A stretch of DNA of 64,000 bases, taken from NCBI RefSeq assembly GCF_007641235.1, contig NZ_CP038157.1, forward strand, positions 2,232,001 through 2,296,000, read 5' to 3'. Under the pieces are notes generated by a model. The model did no database searches. It was given only the letters and a program-made list of their open reading frames with translations, and was not told the DNA's origin. Origin of the DNA: Corynebacterium sanguinis. Its GTDB lineage: Bacteria > Actinomycetota > Actinomycetes > Mycobacteriales > Mycobacteriaceae. The position numbers and the translations under genes were made by a program. How positions within the stretch are numbered: the first letter of the stretch is position 1; each line of letters starts with the position of its first letter. Positions 35,113-44,369 of this stretch are shown one piece after another.

Positions 35113-36369
35113 ATGCGCATCACCTCCCGCACCCTAGCCCTCGTCACCATCGCTGCTCTCAGCGCAACGACGCTTTTCAATCTCGCGTCATCCCCGGCGA
35201 CTGCACAAAGTTCGCTGAGCTCAAGTGGCACGCGCCCGACCGCGCCTGATCTCAACCACACCGAGCCGGGCACCCCTGTGGTCATGCCCGGAGAGTTCAT
35301 CGTGCAGATCATGGGTGACATTCTTGGCCCCGGCATCTCTGACCTGGTGGGATTCCGCTCCGGCGACCTCGGCATCATGGCCCCGCTAGACAACGGCACC
35401 TTCGCGCTCATCTTCGGCGATTCCTTCCGCGAGACCGGCCTGCGCGGCGAGTGGATGAGCCCGGTGGGTGTGGTCGCGCAGCTAGTCAACGGGATCATCG
35501 AGATCATCCGCCCGCTCAACGCCGGCGATAAAGTCGAGCAGTTGCTGGACTACCCGCACGTCGACGGCCTCACGCTCATTCCCTCCGACATGATTAACAT
35601 CGACGGCACGCTGTACATGCAGGGCATGTGGAACCGCGGCATCGGCAACGTGCTGCACACGGAAATTTGGAAGTCAACGGACAACGGGCGCACGTGGGCG
35701 AGCCTCGGCACAACGCCGACGACCTACCTCAGCGGCATGGGTGACTTGATTTCCTGGGAGCGCGGCCAGGACGGCTACATCTACGTGGTGTCGTCGTCAT
35801 TCAAGCGCGACCACCCCGTCTACCTGTCGCGTTTCATGCTCGACAACATCGCCGACCGCTCGGCGTGGGAGGTATTCAACCCCGCAACGGGCTCGTGGTC
35901 GACAAGCGGCGCGCCGATCTTGAGCGGAGTCCAGGCCGGTGAGATGAACCTGCGCTTCATCGACGGCCACTGGGTGCTGGCAATGTTCAACGAGCAGACG
36001 CTGCAGATCGAGGTCCGCGTCTCCGACACGCTTGCCCAGAATTGGAACTCGGTGCCCGTGGCGGTGGTCGCGCGCCACGGCAGCTGGACCAACGAGCAAA
36101 CACCGCTCAACTTCTCCCAGCCCTATGGCGCCTACATCGTGCCGGGCTCAACCCTGGCAAACATGGACATCGTGATCTCGCAGTGGAACACGTCCAACAA
36201 CAGCCGCTACAACTCCACCCAGTTCAACGTCAAGGGCCTGGACACGTATTTTGGCGTCGATAAGCCCGCGATTCAGGCCCCTGAGGTCGTGAGCGTCGAG
36301 GAGCAGCCGGCCGCGGCCGTCGAGGAGCAGGTCCTCGAGGATGCTCTGCTCGAGCAAGCCACGAACTAG
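35113..36369 (+). CDS. Secreted DUF4185 (sialidase/beta-propeller-like) protein
   Basis: 418 residues. Signal peptide MRITSRTLALVTIAALSATTLFNLASSPATAQ, then a domain with repeated blades: GDLGIMAPLDNGTFALIFGDSFRET, EIWKSTDNGRTWASLG (a typical 'S.DgG.tW' Asp-box) and GWVLAMF-type strands. This matches DUF4185, secreted actinobacterial proteins related to glycosidase propellers. The C-terminus is acidic and repetitive (EEQPAAAVEEQVLEDALLEQ). No activity is established; binding or hydrolysis of cell-surface glycans is possible. ATG chosen because the signal peptide begins there. Confidence 0.85.
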   Translation: MRITSRTLALVTIAALSATTLFNLASSPATAQSSLSSSGTRPTAPDLNHTEPGTPVVMPGEFIVQIMGDILGPGISDLVGFRSGDLGIMAPLDNGTFALIFGDSFRETGLRGEWMSPVGVVAQLVNGIIEIIRPLNAGDKVEQLLDYPHVDGLTLIPSDMINIDGTLYMQGMWNRGIGNVLHTEIWKSTDNGRTWASLGTTPTTYLSGMGDLISWERGQDGYIYVVSSSFKRDHPVYLSRFMLDNIADRSAWEVFNPATGSWSTSGAPILSGVQAGEMNLRFIDGHWVLAMFNEQTLQIEVRVSDTLAQNWNSVPVAVVARHGSWTNEQTPLNFSQPYGAYIVPGSTLANMDIVISQWNTSNNSRYNSTQFNVKGLDTYFGVDKPAIQAPEVVSVEEQPAAAVEEQVLEDALLEQATN

Positions 36370-36405
36370 CCGCTTATCGACGCCCCCACCAACGCCAACC
36401 CGCAC

Positions 36406-36912
36406 TTAGTGGTCGAGCACCGTGGCGACCCACCCGCTGGCCTCGTAGCTGTACTCGACGCGGGTGGCGTTGCGTGCGTCAACTGCTTGGAAAAACTCCA
36501 AGCGCACCGGTTCGACGCGCAGGATGTTGACGTGCTCGTCGGATGCGCCGTCGAGACGCGCGGCTCCGCGGACGCGCACCGCGCGGTTCATCGGCTGCCA
36601 CCAGAAGTTCAGCGCCGCGACGGGGCTGTCGCTGAGTTGCTCCACTTTCGTGGAGTCCGCGCCGGTGCCGAAGCAGAAGCCGGTGTCACTGAGCTCCATG
36701 AGGTTCATCACGCGCGCGTCGGGGACGCCGTTTTCGTCAACCGTCGCCACCGTCGCGGCGCGCACGTCGTCACAGCCCGCGGCGACTGCTGCTTCGAACC
36801 ATTGGGCAAAAAGCTCGAAGGGGTCGTCGGGTAGGTTGGCGGTGTCGAAAGCGGGCGCGCTTCCGGTCAGTGACGACAGGCCCCCGAGGTAATCCGAATC
36901 AAGGTAGCTCAT
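36406..36912 (-). CDS. Pyridoxamine-5'-phosphate-oxidase-family flavoprotein
   Basis: 168 residues. DDPFELFAQWFEAAVAAGCDDVRAATVATVDENGVPDARVMNL is the PdxH-like FMN-binding entry, and ALNFWWQPMNRAVRVRGAARL is the central strand pair. The true PdxH C-terminal block (RLSP) is not present, so it is better called PNPOx-like; it could bind FMN or F420-type cofactors. The start is ATG 36910-36912 (MSYLDSDYLGG). It is divergent from the 5'-nucleotidase gene. A copy of the over-represented 10-mer GCTTATCGAC lies in the short convergent gap beyond its stop (36372-36381). Confidence 0.82.
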   Translation of the reverse strand: MSYLDSDYLGGLSSLTGSAPAFDTANLPDDPFELFAQWFEAAVAAGCDDVRAATVATVDENGVPDARVMNLMELSDTGFCFGTGADSTKVEQLSDSPVAALNFWWQPMNRAVRVRGAARLDGASDEHVNILRVEPVRLEFFQAVDARNATRVEYSYEASGWVATVLDH

Positions 36913-37049
36913 GGTTGCCAAGATACCCGCATGTGGGCGCGGGAAGCTTAACCAATTGTTCAACAAGCCGGCACCTGCGATCCACCTTGGAACCCTATGG
37001 TGATCATCGCATAACTTCCTGCATGTGCTTTGTGAAAGGACCTGTCCCC

Positions 37050-39056
37050 ATGCGGTTTCGCTCCGTGACCATTTCCCTCGCCACTGTGTCGGTCAGCGCC
37101 CTCGCGCTCGCTGGCCTGCCCCTCGCCTCGGCACAGCCCGTCAGCGAGTTCACCGTCTCCAACATCACCGACTTCCACGGCCGTTGGGAGCAAACGCTAG
37201 ACGCGAAGGACCCGAACAAGTCGATCCCTGGCGCCGTGGCGCTCAAGTGCGCCGTCGACGAGGCTGCCGAGGGCCGCGCGCACGCGTTCACGTCCTCGGG
37301 CGACCTCATCGGTGCCTCGCCGTTCGAATCGATGATTCTTGACGACCAGCCGACGATCGACATCATGAACCTCATGGGTCTCGACGTCTCGGCAGTGGGC
37401 AACCACGAGTTTGACAAGGGCGCGCAGGACTTTACAACGCGCGTCGTCCCTGAGGCTAACTGGACCTACCTCGCCGCCGGCGCCGACGGCCTCGACCGGT
37501 CGACGGGCGTGAAGGACTACGAGATCATGGACCTCGACGGCGTCAAGGTCGCCTTCATCGGCTCAGTCACCGACGACATGCCCAACCTGGTTAGCCCTGC
37601 CGGCATCGAGGGCATCACCTGGGCAAACCCGGTCGACGCCATCAACATGCGCGCAGAGGCGCTGACTGACTCAGGCGAGGCCGATGTCGTCATCGCCCTG
37701 CCGCACGAGGGCAACATCGATCCCAGCACGTGGTCGGAACACATCGACGCTGTCTTCATGGGCCACACCCACCAGTACGTCGATCCGACCGGTGATTCCC
37801 CCCTCATCATTCAGGCCGCGCAGTACTCCCAGGGCCTGGCTAACGTCAACTTCTCCTACGATCCTTCTACCGACACCCTCACGGTGAAAAAGGCCGAGCT
37901 TCTGCGTCCGGCGGACATCGTGGACTGCGACACCCCGAACGCAGAGATCCAGGCCGTGATCGACACCGCGAAGGCCGCGGCCGCTGCGGCAGGAGCCGAG
38001 GTCATCGGCACCTTGGACAGCCCCCTGTACCGCGGTGCGAACGCCGGGGCCGATTCCGGTTCCAACCGAGGCGTCGAATCCCAGCTCAACAACTTGCTCG
38101 CCAACGTGGCTAAATGGGGCGTCGCCAACAACAGCGAGGTCAATCCGGACATCGCTGTGATGAACGCAGGCGGAGTGCGCGCCGACCTCGAGGCCGGCGA
38201 GGTGACCTACGCCGATGCCTTCGCTGTCCAGCCCTTCGGCAACGAGATCACCTACACCACGCTGAAGGGCGCGGATTTCAAGGCCGCCCTGGAGCAGCAG
38301 TGGAAAAAGGGCGCTGAAGGTTCCCGCCCCATGCTTTCCCTGGGCGTGTCCGACAACGTCTCCTACACCTACGACCCGACCCGCGCGGACGGCGATCGCA
38401 TCACGAGCGTGCTTATCGACGGCCAGCCGCTCGACCCCGACAAGGATTACGTCGTCGCAGGCTCCACCTTCTTGCTCAACGGCGGCGACAGCTTCACCGC
38501 GCTGGCCCAGGGCACCCCGCTGGCGCAGCTCGGCTACATCGACATCCAGGCGTTCACCGAGTACCTGACCTCCTACCTCGGCGGCGGCGACGCTCCCGCA
38601 CCGCGCACCGGCCAGTCGAACGTCGGCGTCCACATCGCCACCCCGCTCGTCGCCGGCGAAGCCGCGACGATTGACCTGTCCTCCTTGATCTACACCTTGG
38701 GCGAGACAGCCAAGACGGTCACCATCGAGCTCGGGGACCTGAAGTACACCTCCGATATCGACTACGACTTCGGCCCCGCCGACTACAACGAGGCCGGTAA
38801 GGCGAGCCTGACCTTCGGCATCCCGAAGGAATTTGCCGGCGTTTACACCCTGCGCATCACCACCGACGCCGGCACCGACGTCACCGTGCCCGTTACCGTT
38901 GAAGGGGCCGCTGAGAACACCCCGAACGGCGGTTCCTCCTTCGGCGCGCTGGCCCCGTTTGTCACCATCATCGCCGGAATCGCGGCGGCTGTCGGTGGCT
39001 TCCTGCCACAGATCCTCGATCTGCTGCGCAACGCAGTGCCTGGGCTGCAGATCTAG
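37050..39056 (+). CDS. Membrane-anchored 5'-nucleotidase / UDP-sugar hydrolase
   Basis: 668 residues from ATG 37050 with GAAAGGA upstream. Signal peptide (LATVSVSALALAGLPLASAQP), then a metallophosphatase domain: NITDFHGRW, SSGDLIGASPFES, GNHEFDKG, LPHEGN, GHTHQYVD are the two-metal ligand blocks. The C-terminal 5'-nucleotidase substrate domain has NAGGVRADLEAGEVTYADAF and LNGGDSFTAL. A Tudor-like C-terminal segment and one terminal helix (FVTIIAGIAAAVGGFLPQIL) suggest surface anchoring. It would release phosphate and nucleosides from extracellular nucleotides. It fits with the purple-acid-phosphatase-like genes nearby. Confidence 0.93.
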   Translation: MRFRSVTISLATVSVSALALAGLPLASAQPVSEFTVSNITDFHGRWEQTLDAKDPNKSIPGAVALKCAVDEAAEGRAHAFTSSGDLIGASPFESMILDDQPTIDIMNLMGLDVSAVGNHEFDKGAQDFTTRVVPEANWTYLAAGADGLDRSTGVKDYEIMDLDGVKVAFIGSVTDDMPNLVSPAGIEGITWANPVDAINMRAEALTDSGEADVVIALPHEGNIDPSTWSEHIDAVFMGHTHQYVDPTGDSPLIIQAAQYSQGLANVNFSYDPSTDTLTVKKAELLRPADIVDCDTPNAEIQAVIDTAKAAAAAAGAEVIGTLDSPLYRGANAGADSGSNRGVESQLNNLLANVAKWGVANNSEVNPDIAVMNAGGVRADLEAGEVTYADAFAVQPFGNEITYTTLKGADFKAALEQQWKKGAEGSRPMLSLGVSDNVSYTYDPTRADGDRITSVLIDGQPLDPDKDYVVAGSTFLLNGGDSFTALAQGTPLAQLGYIDIQAFTEYLTSYLGGGDAPAPRTGQSNVGVHIATPLVAGEAATIDLSSLIYTLGETAKTVTIELGDLKYTSDIDYDFGPADYNEAGKASLTFGIPKEFAGVYTLRITTDAGTDVTVPVTVEGAAENTPNGGSSFGALAPFVTIIAGIAAAVGGFLPQILDLLRNAVPGLQI

Positions 39057-39090
39057 GGCCCAGTAATCCACCGGGCGTAGAGTAAGCGCC

Positions 39091-40482
39091 GTGCCCAGCA
39101 AAACCTCTCCGTGGCCGGCGCTGTGGACCATGATGATCGGGTTCTTCATGATCCTGGTCGACTCCACCATCGTCTCGGTCGCGATCCCAGCGATCACCGA
39201 CGCGTTCGGCGCCGGTTACAACCAGGTCATCTGGGTCAACAGCGCCTACCTTCTCGCGTATGCGGTACCGCTGTTGATCACGGGCCGCCTCGGTGATCGT
39301 TTCGGCCCCCGAAGGCTCTACATCGGGGGCTTCGCCCTATTCACGATCTCCTCCCTGGCCTGCGCCCTAGCGGGGAACATTGAGACGCTCATCGTCGCGC
39401 GCACGTTCCAGGGACTCGGTGGGGCTATCGCCACCCCGCAGACGATGAGTGTGATGATCCGCACGTTCTCCCCCCGCGAGCGCGGCGGCGCGATGGGCGT
39501 GTGGGGAGCGACCGCCGGCGTTGCCACGATCACCGGCCCGCTCGTGGGCGGCTTGCTTGTCGAGGCCGCCGGCTGGCCCTGGATCTTCTTCGTCAACGTC
39601 CCCGTGGGCGTGGTCGGACTCGCCCTAGCGTGGCGCTTTGTCCCGGTGCTCGAGAACACGGCCCGGGCCTTCGACTGGGTGGGCGTCGCAATCAGCGCGA
39701 TTGGCATGTTCAGCCTGATTTTCGGCATCCAGGAAGGCGAGCGACTGCAGTGGTCGTGGCCGGTGTGGGTACTCGTCGGCACCGGCCTTGTTCTTCTCGC
39801 CTGCTTTGTGGCGTGGCAGCGCCGAATGGGCACGAAGGCGCTCGTGCCGCTGTCCCTGTTTAAGGACCGCAACTACGCGCTCGCAGCGGTCGCGATCTCC
39901 ACCGTGGGATTCGCGGTGTCGACCTTCATCATCCCCTGGATGATCTACGTCCAGCAGGTGCGCGGTTTCAGCCCCACGCACGCCGCGCTGCTGGTGTTGC
40001 CCGCCGGCGTGATGGCCGGGGTGCTTTCCCCGTACATCGGCAAGCTCACGAACACGCGCTCGCCGAAGCCGATCGCCATCGCGGGCTTGACCTTAAACAG
40101 CCTGTCGATCGCGCTCATGGCGCTGATCACCACCCCCGCGATTGACCCGCACTGGCTGCTCGCCATCTCGGTGCTAAACGGCCTGGGTAACTCAATGATG
40201 TTCGGCCCGTTGTCGATGATTGCCACGCGCAACCTCGACCCCCACCTCGCGGGCGCGGGCTCGTCGGTCTACAACACGGTGCGCCAGGTCGGCGCCGTGA
40301 TTGGCTCCGCCGCGATCGCGGCGACGATGGCCGCCCAAATCAGAGCGCAGATGGGCCCCGGCGCGGGCGGCGCTGAGTTCGCCAGCGCCATGAGCCACTC
40401 CATGTGGCTACCGGCGGTAGTCCTGCTGTTCGGCGCGGCGGTAGCTACTGGGTTTGCTAAGACGAAGTCGTGGGACGACTAG
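39091..40482 (+). CDS. MFS drug exporter, DHA2 family (duplicated block copy 1)
   Basis: 463 residues with about 14 helices. MMIGFFMILVDSTIVSVAIPAI, GRLGDRFGPRRLY (motif A) and ARTFQGLGGAIATPQTMSVM are the DHA2/EmrB-QacA signatures for proton-driven export of lipophilic compounds. The start GTG at 39091 lies 7 nt behind TAGAGT (39078-39083) without a Shine-Dalgarno, so it is probably leaderless. The stop overlaps that of the convergent VOC gene in the shared CTAG. It is about 80% similar by eye to the MFS at 52662, which has the same neighbours. Confidence 0.92.
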   Translation: MPSKTSPWPALWTMMIGFFMILVDSTIVSVAIPAITDAFGAGYNQVIWVNSAYLLAYAVPLLITGRLGDRFGPRRLYIGGFALFTISSLACALAGNIETLIVARTFQGLGGAIATPQTMSVMIRTFSPRERGGAMGVWGATAGVATITGPLVGGLLVEAAGWPWIFFVNVPVGVVGLALAWRFVPVLENTARAFDWVGVAISAIGMFSLIFGIQEGERLQWSWPVWVLVGTGLVLLACFVAWQRRMGTKALVPLSLFKDRNYALAAVAISTVGFAVSTFIIPWMIYVQQVRGFSPTHAALLVLPAGVMAGVLSPYIGKLTNTRSPKPIAIAGLTLNSLSIALMALITTPAIDPHWLLAISVLNGLGNSMMFGPLSMIATRNLDPHLAGAGSSVYNTVRQVGAVIGSAAIAATMAAQIRAQMGPGAGGAEFASAMSHSMWLPAVVLLFGAAVATGFAKTKSWDD

Positions 40483-40895
40483 CCGTCCACTGAGACGTTC
40501 CAGGCAATCGCGTACTTGTCCTCGCACTGGCCGAAGTAGCCTCCCCACGGCGCCTGATCGAAAGGCATGGTGACCTTGCCCCCGTCTGCGGTTAGAGCGT
40601 CGATAAGCTGCTTGGCCTCGTCGGTGTCGGCAGCATCGATCATGAACGAAATGTCACCGCGCGCGATGGAGCTAGAGTCCTTGCTGAAGTCGTCGCCGCC
40701 GGTGAGGTTGAAGGTGCCGACGAGCGTGCCGTGGGCGACGGCGTCGCGCGGCGCGTCGAAGGGGAACTCGGCGCCGTTGTCGAGCAGGTCGCCGTAGGTC
40801 ATGACGGTCAGCTCGCCGCCGAAGATGGACTGGTAGTAGGAGAAGACTTCTGCTGCGTTGCCGGGGAAGGAAATGTAGGGAAACGTCGTGGTCAT
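40479..40895 (-). CDS. PhnB-like VOC-superfamily protein (block copy 1)
   Basis: 138 residues from ATG 40893-40895 (MTTTFPYISFPGNAAEVFSYYQSIFGGEL). The two beta-alpha-beta-beta modules, FSYYQSIFGGEL at the start and the C-terminal WGGYFGQCEDKYAIAWNV ('FGDRYGxxWmv'), define the PhnB/YP_DUF glyoxalase-like group. Function of these proteins is mostly unknown; they resemble 3-demethylubiquinone-like or metal-binding VOC folds. It is convergent and overlapping with the exporter gene, and a paralogue in the same place exists at 54023. Confidence 0.85.
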   Translation of the reverse strand: MTTTFPYISFPGNAAEVFSYYQSIFGGELTVMTYGDLLDNGAEFPFDAPRDAVAHGTLVGTFNLTGGDDFSKDSSSIARGDISFMIDAADTDEAKQLIDALTADGGKVTMPFDQAPWGGYFGQCEDKYAIAWNVSVDG

Positions 40896-40966
40896 GGGTG
40901 CCTCCAGTGGGTAGTATGGGTGGGCAAACCAATTATCACACGGCAAGCGCGATCCCGCACGGTGTG

Positions 40967-41389
40967 CTAGGGCTCCAGGCGGATCCCCCATGAAGAGGCC
41001 TCAAGCGGAAAGAAACCGACCTGCCGCCAGAACTGCTCCCCCGCAGTGTTGCCCTGGGCAATCAAGAGGTGAGCGGAAGCCAACCCGCGGGAGCGAAACC
41101 AGTCCAGCGCCCCGTGGGCCAGAAGATTTCCCACCCCCTGGCGCTGCACATCAGGCGCCACTCCGGCCATGTGAACCCAGCCGCGGTGGCCGTCGTCGCC
41201 GACGATGCACGCCGCCGCAATCCTCGACACCGCGGAGTCCTCGACGACGAGCACGTCGGAGTTCTCGGCGGCGACCGCGCGGTCGAAATCGTGGGGCGGG
41301 TCGTTCCAGGGTTGGCTGATCCCGGAGGCCTCCCACACCCCGACCACGCTGTCCCGGTCCTCAGCTACGGCTGCGCGCACAGTCATCAT
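40967..41389 (-). CDS. GNAT-family N-acetyltransferase
   Basis: 140 residues. VHMAGVAPDVQRQGVGNLLAHGALDWFRSRG (about residues 72-102) contains GNAT motif A (Q/R-x-x-G-x-G/A) for acetyl-CoA; the N-terminal VRAAVAEDRDSVVGVWEASG is the typical entry. QFWRQVGFFPLE near the C-terminus is motif B. Small-molecule or protein substrate is unknown. It lies inside duplicated block copy 1 between VOC and phosphatase but has no counterpart in copy 2. Confidence 0.87.
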   Translation of the reverse strand: MMTVRAAVAEDRDSVVGVWEASGISQPWNDPPHDFDRAVAAENSDVLVVEDSAVSRIAAACIVGDDGHRGWVHMAGVAPDVQRQGVGNLLAHGALDWFRSRGLASAHLLIAQGNTAGEQFWRQVGFFPLEASSWGIRLEP

Positions 41390-41411
41390 GTACGCCGAGG
41401 GTACTGGGCGC

Positions 41412-42791
41412 CTACTTGGTCAGGGTGACGTCGTCGACAAGCGAGCCGTCTGCGGCGTTGACGCTGAGGATGTTGAGGCTGCCCTGTTCAACGCTGACCA
41501 CGGAGTAGTCCGGGGTGTAGTCCTGGTTCCAGAACGCGATGGTCGGGCGGTTGAGGTTGCGCTCGCGCGCCTCGGCGAGCGTCATGCCCGGGTACTCGTT
41601 GCCGTCGTTGCCCTCGAAGTCGTAAAACTTGCCGCCGCCGGCGGTGCTCAGGGTCAGGTAGAGAACCTCGCCCGGACCCTGGTGCAACACGTCACCGGGC
41701 TCCGCGGGCGCCCCCGGCACAACCGGCTCAAGGCCGTTCATGAGGTAGGAGCGGTTGTACATGTGGTCGTGGCCGTTAAGCACAACGTCCACGCCGACCT
41801 CAGAGAACACGGGGCTTAAGACGTTCCGCATACGCACGATGTCGTCGTCGGTGTAGCGACCGCCGTGGGAATGGAACGCGAAGTGGTTGAGCACGATGAT
41901 CCAGTCCTTGTCGCCGCCGTGGGCCGCGACCGTGTCGCGCACGAACTGTGCCTGCTCGGCCAGGCCCGCGTCGTCCTTGCGGTTGGAGTTCAGCGCGATA
42001 AAGAGCGCGTTGTTCTGCTCGAAGAAGTAGTTCGAGGTCTCCCCAAGCTCGTTCGGCAGGTTCCAGTGCTCCTTGAAGTGCCGGGTGCTAGCACCGCTCG
42101 GGTACGTCTCGTGGTTGCCCTCAATCGCCGCGAAGCGGTAGTTGCGCAGCTGCGGGGCCGAGAAGAACTCGTTGTACTGGCCGTAGCGGCCGATCAGGTC
42201 GCCCCAGCCCTCCACCTGGTCGCCCAGGCTGACAAACAGCGATGCATCGGGGTTGGCCGCTGCTGCGTTGCCCGCGGTCGTGCGCCACATCGCGCCCTGC
42301 TCGGCGACCTTGAGATTGACACCGATCTGGGCGTCGCTCACCGCGACGAACTTCCAGGAATCGTCGCCGTCGTCAATGGTGAAGCTTTCCGGCGCGCTGA
42401 AGCCGCCGGCGTCGGAACCGATCTGGTAGGAGTACGTCTCCCCCGGGGTTAGGTCGGACACCTCGGCGAAGCGGGACAGGTACGCGATGGCGCCGTAATC
42501 GGCTTCGCGCCCTGCCACCTCGATGACCGCATCCGGGTTGGACACCGGGTGGATGCGCACAACCTCATCACCGGTGTAGGTGGAGCGCCAGGAGAAGTTG
42601 ACGCTCTTCTCATCAGCGCCGATGCCGGTGGCGGCGCGGAAGATCGGGCCGGACACAGCGCCGGTGTTGGGGGCGGAGGAGCCCGGGGCCGAGGACGATT
42701 GCGACGAGCTCGAGCTCATCTGGGCGTTGGCAACGGGGGTCACGGTCAGGCTCAGCGCGACGACGGCGGCGGCCAGGGTTTTGCGGGTCAT
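41412..42791 (-). CDS. Secreted purple-acid-phosphatase-like metallophosphatase (block copy 1)
   Basis: 459 residues from ATG 42789-42791. Signal peptide LAAAVVALSLTVTPVANAQ, Ser-rich linker, a fibronectin-like N-domain (SVNFSWRSTYTGDEVVRIHP) as in purple acid phosphatases, then the metallophosphatase core: VSDAQIG, SLGDQVEGWG, IEGNHETYP, NHFAFHSHGG and NGHDHMYNRSY supply the metal ligands. It would hydrolyse extracellular phosphomonoesters. Compared with copy 2 (58153) it stops at LVDDVTLTK, and the linker plus membrane helix are missing, so this form should be released and not anchored. The promoter region is the 85-bp gap 42792-42876, AT-rich near 42830. Confidence 0.9.
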   Translation of the reverse strand: MTRKTLAAAVVALSLTVTPVANAQMSSSSSQSSSAPGSSAPNTGAVSGPIFRAATGIGADEKSVNFSWRSTYTGDEVVRIHPVSNPDAVIEVAGREADYGAIAYLSRFAEVSDLTPGETYSYQIGSDAGGFSAPESFTIDDGDDSWKFVAVSDAQIGVNLKVAEQGAMWRTTAGNAAAANPDASLFVSLGDQVEGWGDLIGRYGQYNEFFSAPQLRNYRFAAIEGNHETYPSGASTRHFKEHWNLPNELGETSNYFFEQNNALFIALNSNRKDDAGLAEQAQFVRDTVAAHGGDKDWIIVLNHFAFHSHGGRYTDDDIVRMRNVLSPVFSEVGVDVVLNGHDHMYNRSYLMNGLEPVVPGAPAEPGDVLHQGPGEVLYLTLSTAGGGKFYDFEGNDGNEYPGMTLAEARERNLNRPTIAFWNQDYTPDYSVVSVEQGSLNILSVNAADGSLVDDVTLTK

Positions 42792-42876
42792 GTTCAACCT
42801 TCGGCTCGGCGGAAATCTACCTGTCAATAACAGCACACATTAGTAACATTTACGTGTACTGCACATGACTGTCTGG

Positions 42877-43929
42877 TTACCTTTTGCGAAGCGCACGCTG
42901 CAGCTTCACCACGGCCTCGCGCCCGGCGCGGTTCGCCCCGACCGTCGACTGCGAGGGCCCGAACCCAATCAGGTGCAGCATCGGCTCTCCCGACACCTGC
43001 GTGCCGTCGACCGCCACTCCCCCTCGCTCGTTGACGACGCCGAGCCCAGCGAGATGGCTTAGCGACGGCCGGAAACCGGTTGCCCAGACAATCGCGTCGC
43101 ACTTGGTCAACGACCCATCCGCCTCGATCACCCCGTCTGCTGTGATGCTGCGAAACATCTCCCGGCGCTTGAGCACCCCGCGCTCACGCGCCGCGACAAT
43201 GTAGGGGGCATCCGCGTACAGACCCGTGTACGACACAACCGAGCGCGCGGGCTCACCGCGGGCCACACTCTCCGCGACGCGCTCCTCCACATCGCGGCCG
43301 TCGAAGCCTTCCACAAACTCGGGCTGGCGGCGGGTGTACCAGCGGGTTTCGGCCACTCGCGAGATCTCCTCGAGGTGCTGCAGCGCGGAAATGCCCCCGC
43401 CGACGATGGCGACGCGCTGGGAGGCGAACTCCTCCGGCCCGGAATAGTCGTGGGTGTGGATCTGTCGCCCCTGAAATTCGCCCTGGCCAGGGTAATCAGT
43501 GCGCAGCGGGTTCTCCCACGTTCCGGTGGCGTTGATCACGCCGCGCGCGCGGATCCGTCCCGCCGTTGTGTCCAGGAGGAACTCCTCGCCGCTTTTGCTC
43601 ACGGTGAGCACCCGGACCGGCCGCGCAATGTTGAGGCCCATGCGGCGCTCGAAGTCGGCGAAGTACGCGGGGACCGCCACGGAGGCTTTTTGCTCCGGGT
43701 CGAGGGTGGGGGCGTCGAAAAGCGGCAGGCCAAAAATTCTGTTAAGCCTGTCCACCGTGAGCGTGTCCCAGCGCTGCAGCCAGGCGCCTCCCGCGCATGG
43801 CGAGGCGTCGACCGTGACGTGATCGATGCCGCGGCGAGCCAAGTGGAAGGTGGCGGACAGCCCCGCCTGGCCAGCGCCGATGACGGCGACGCTGGTTGTC
43901 ACCTCCCCGAGGTTAGCGCGGTTAGGCAT
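42877..43929 (-). CDS. Flavin monooxygenase-like FAD/NAD(P) oxidoreductase (block copy 1)
   Basis: 350 residues. N-terminal FAD site VAVIGAGQAGLSATFHLARRG, second Rossmann site RVAIVGGGISALQHLEE for NAD(P)H, ATGTWENPLRTDYPGQGEFQG between them, and C-terminal IVWATGFRPSLSHLAGLG ('ATGxxP' type). This is the layout of flavin-containing monooxygenases such as CzcO. The substrate is unknown. ATG at 43927-43929 overlaps the preceding gene by 8 nt; a GTG after GGGGAG at codon 10 is an alternative. The intact copy 1 stands against the frameshifted copy 2. Confidence 0.87.
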   Translation of the reverse strand: MPNRANLGEVTTSVAVIGAGQAGLSATFHLARRGIDHVTVDASPCAGGAWLQRWDTLTVDRLNRIFGLPLFDAPTLDPEQKASVAVPAYFADFERRMGLNIARPVRVLTVSKSGEEFLLDTTAGRIRARGVINATGTWENPLRTDYPGQGEFQGRQIHTHDYSGPEEFASQRVAIVGGGISALQHLEEISRVAETRWYTRRQPEFVEGFDGRDVEERVAESVARGEPARSVVSYTGLYADAPYIVAARERGVLKRREMFRSITADGVIEADGSLTKCDAIVWATGFRPSLSHLAGLGVVNERGGVAVDGTQVSGEPMLHLIGFGPSQSTVGANRAGREAVVKLQRALRKR

Positions 43930-44368
43930 CGTCGAAGCGCAGGGAGTCGAGGAAGGCGTCGAAGTCTCCGGCAAGCGCGGCGGCGTCGCGGGAAGCCGCT
44001 GACATCACCACGCACAGCACGCGGGTGTCTCCCTCTTCACCCGTGACCGGGTAGAACGCCTGGTGCTGGGTGAGTGCGAGATCGCCCGCGGGCGTCGCGA
44101 CGCTAAAGCTCAGCGTTTGACGCCCGGCATCGGTTTCAGCCATGCGGAAGTCGCGGGATTTCTCGCGCGTGGCCTGCGCGGACTGCTCCATCACCGTCGA
44201 CAGCGCAGTGCCGTCAGCGACCGGGATCGTGGTGGCGCCGATGTTGGGGCGGAACGCATCGAAGGCCCCGCGGCGGGCGACGATGAAGTCGTAGCCGTCG
44301 GGGGCTTCACCGATAAACCAGTCGTCGTTAGGCAGGTCGAAGCGGTAGCGGGAAGTCACACCGCCCAT
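43922..44368 (-). CDS. Unknown protein conserved in both block copies (copy 1)
   Basis: 148 residues. It begins MGGVTSRYRFDLPNDDWFIGEAPDGYDFIVARR and ends DFDAFLDSLRFDDA. One alpha/beta domain, no signal peptide or membrane helix. The pattern of an N-terminal 'lPxdW' motif and a C-terminal 'FdafldSLrf' helix recalls DUF1795/DcrB- or LpqN-type folds, but I would not assign it. The gene sits between the 2H-phosphoesterase gene (1-bp gap) and the oxidoreductase (8-nt overlap), so it is translationally coupled to both. Copy 2 is intact and similar, unlike its neighbours, which suggests it is under selection. Confidence 0.75.
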   Translation of the reverse strand: MGGVTSRYRFDLPNDDWFIGEAPDGYDFIVARRGAFDAFRPNIGATTIPVADGTALSTVMEQSAQATREKSRDFRMAETDAGRQTLSFSVATPAGDLALTQHQAFYPVTGEEGDTRVLCVVMSAASRDAAALAGDFDAFLDSLRFDDA

Positions 44369-44369
44369 T

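Noticed and set aside
37671..39197. 508-residue minus-strand open frame opposite the 5'-nucleotidase
   Set aside because: Antisense to a well-supported gene with complete motifs; composition typical of a shadow frame.
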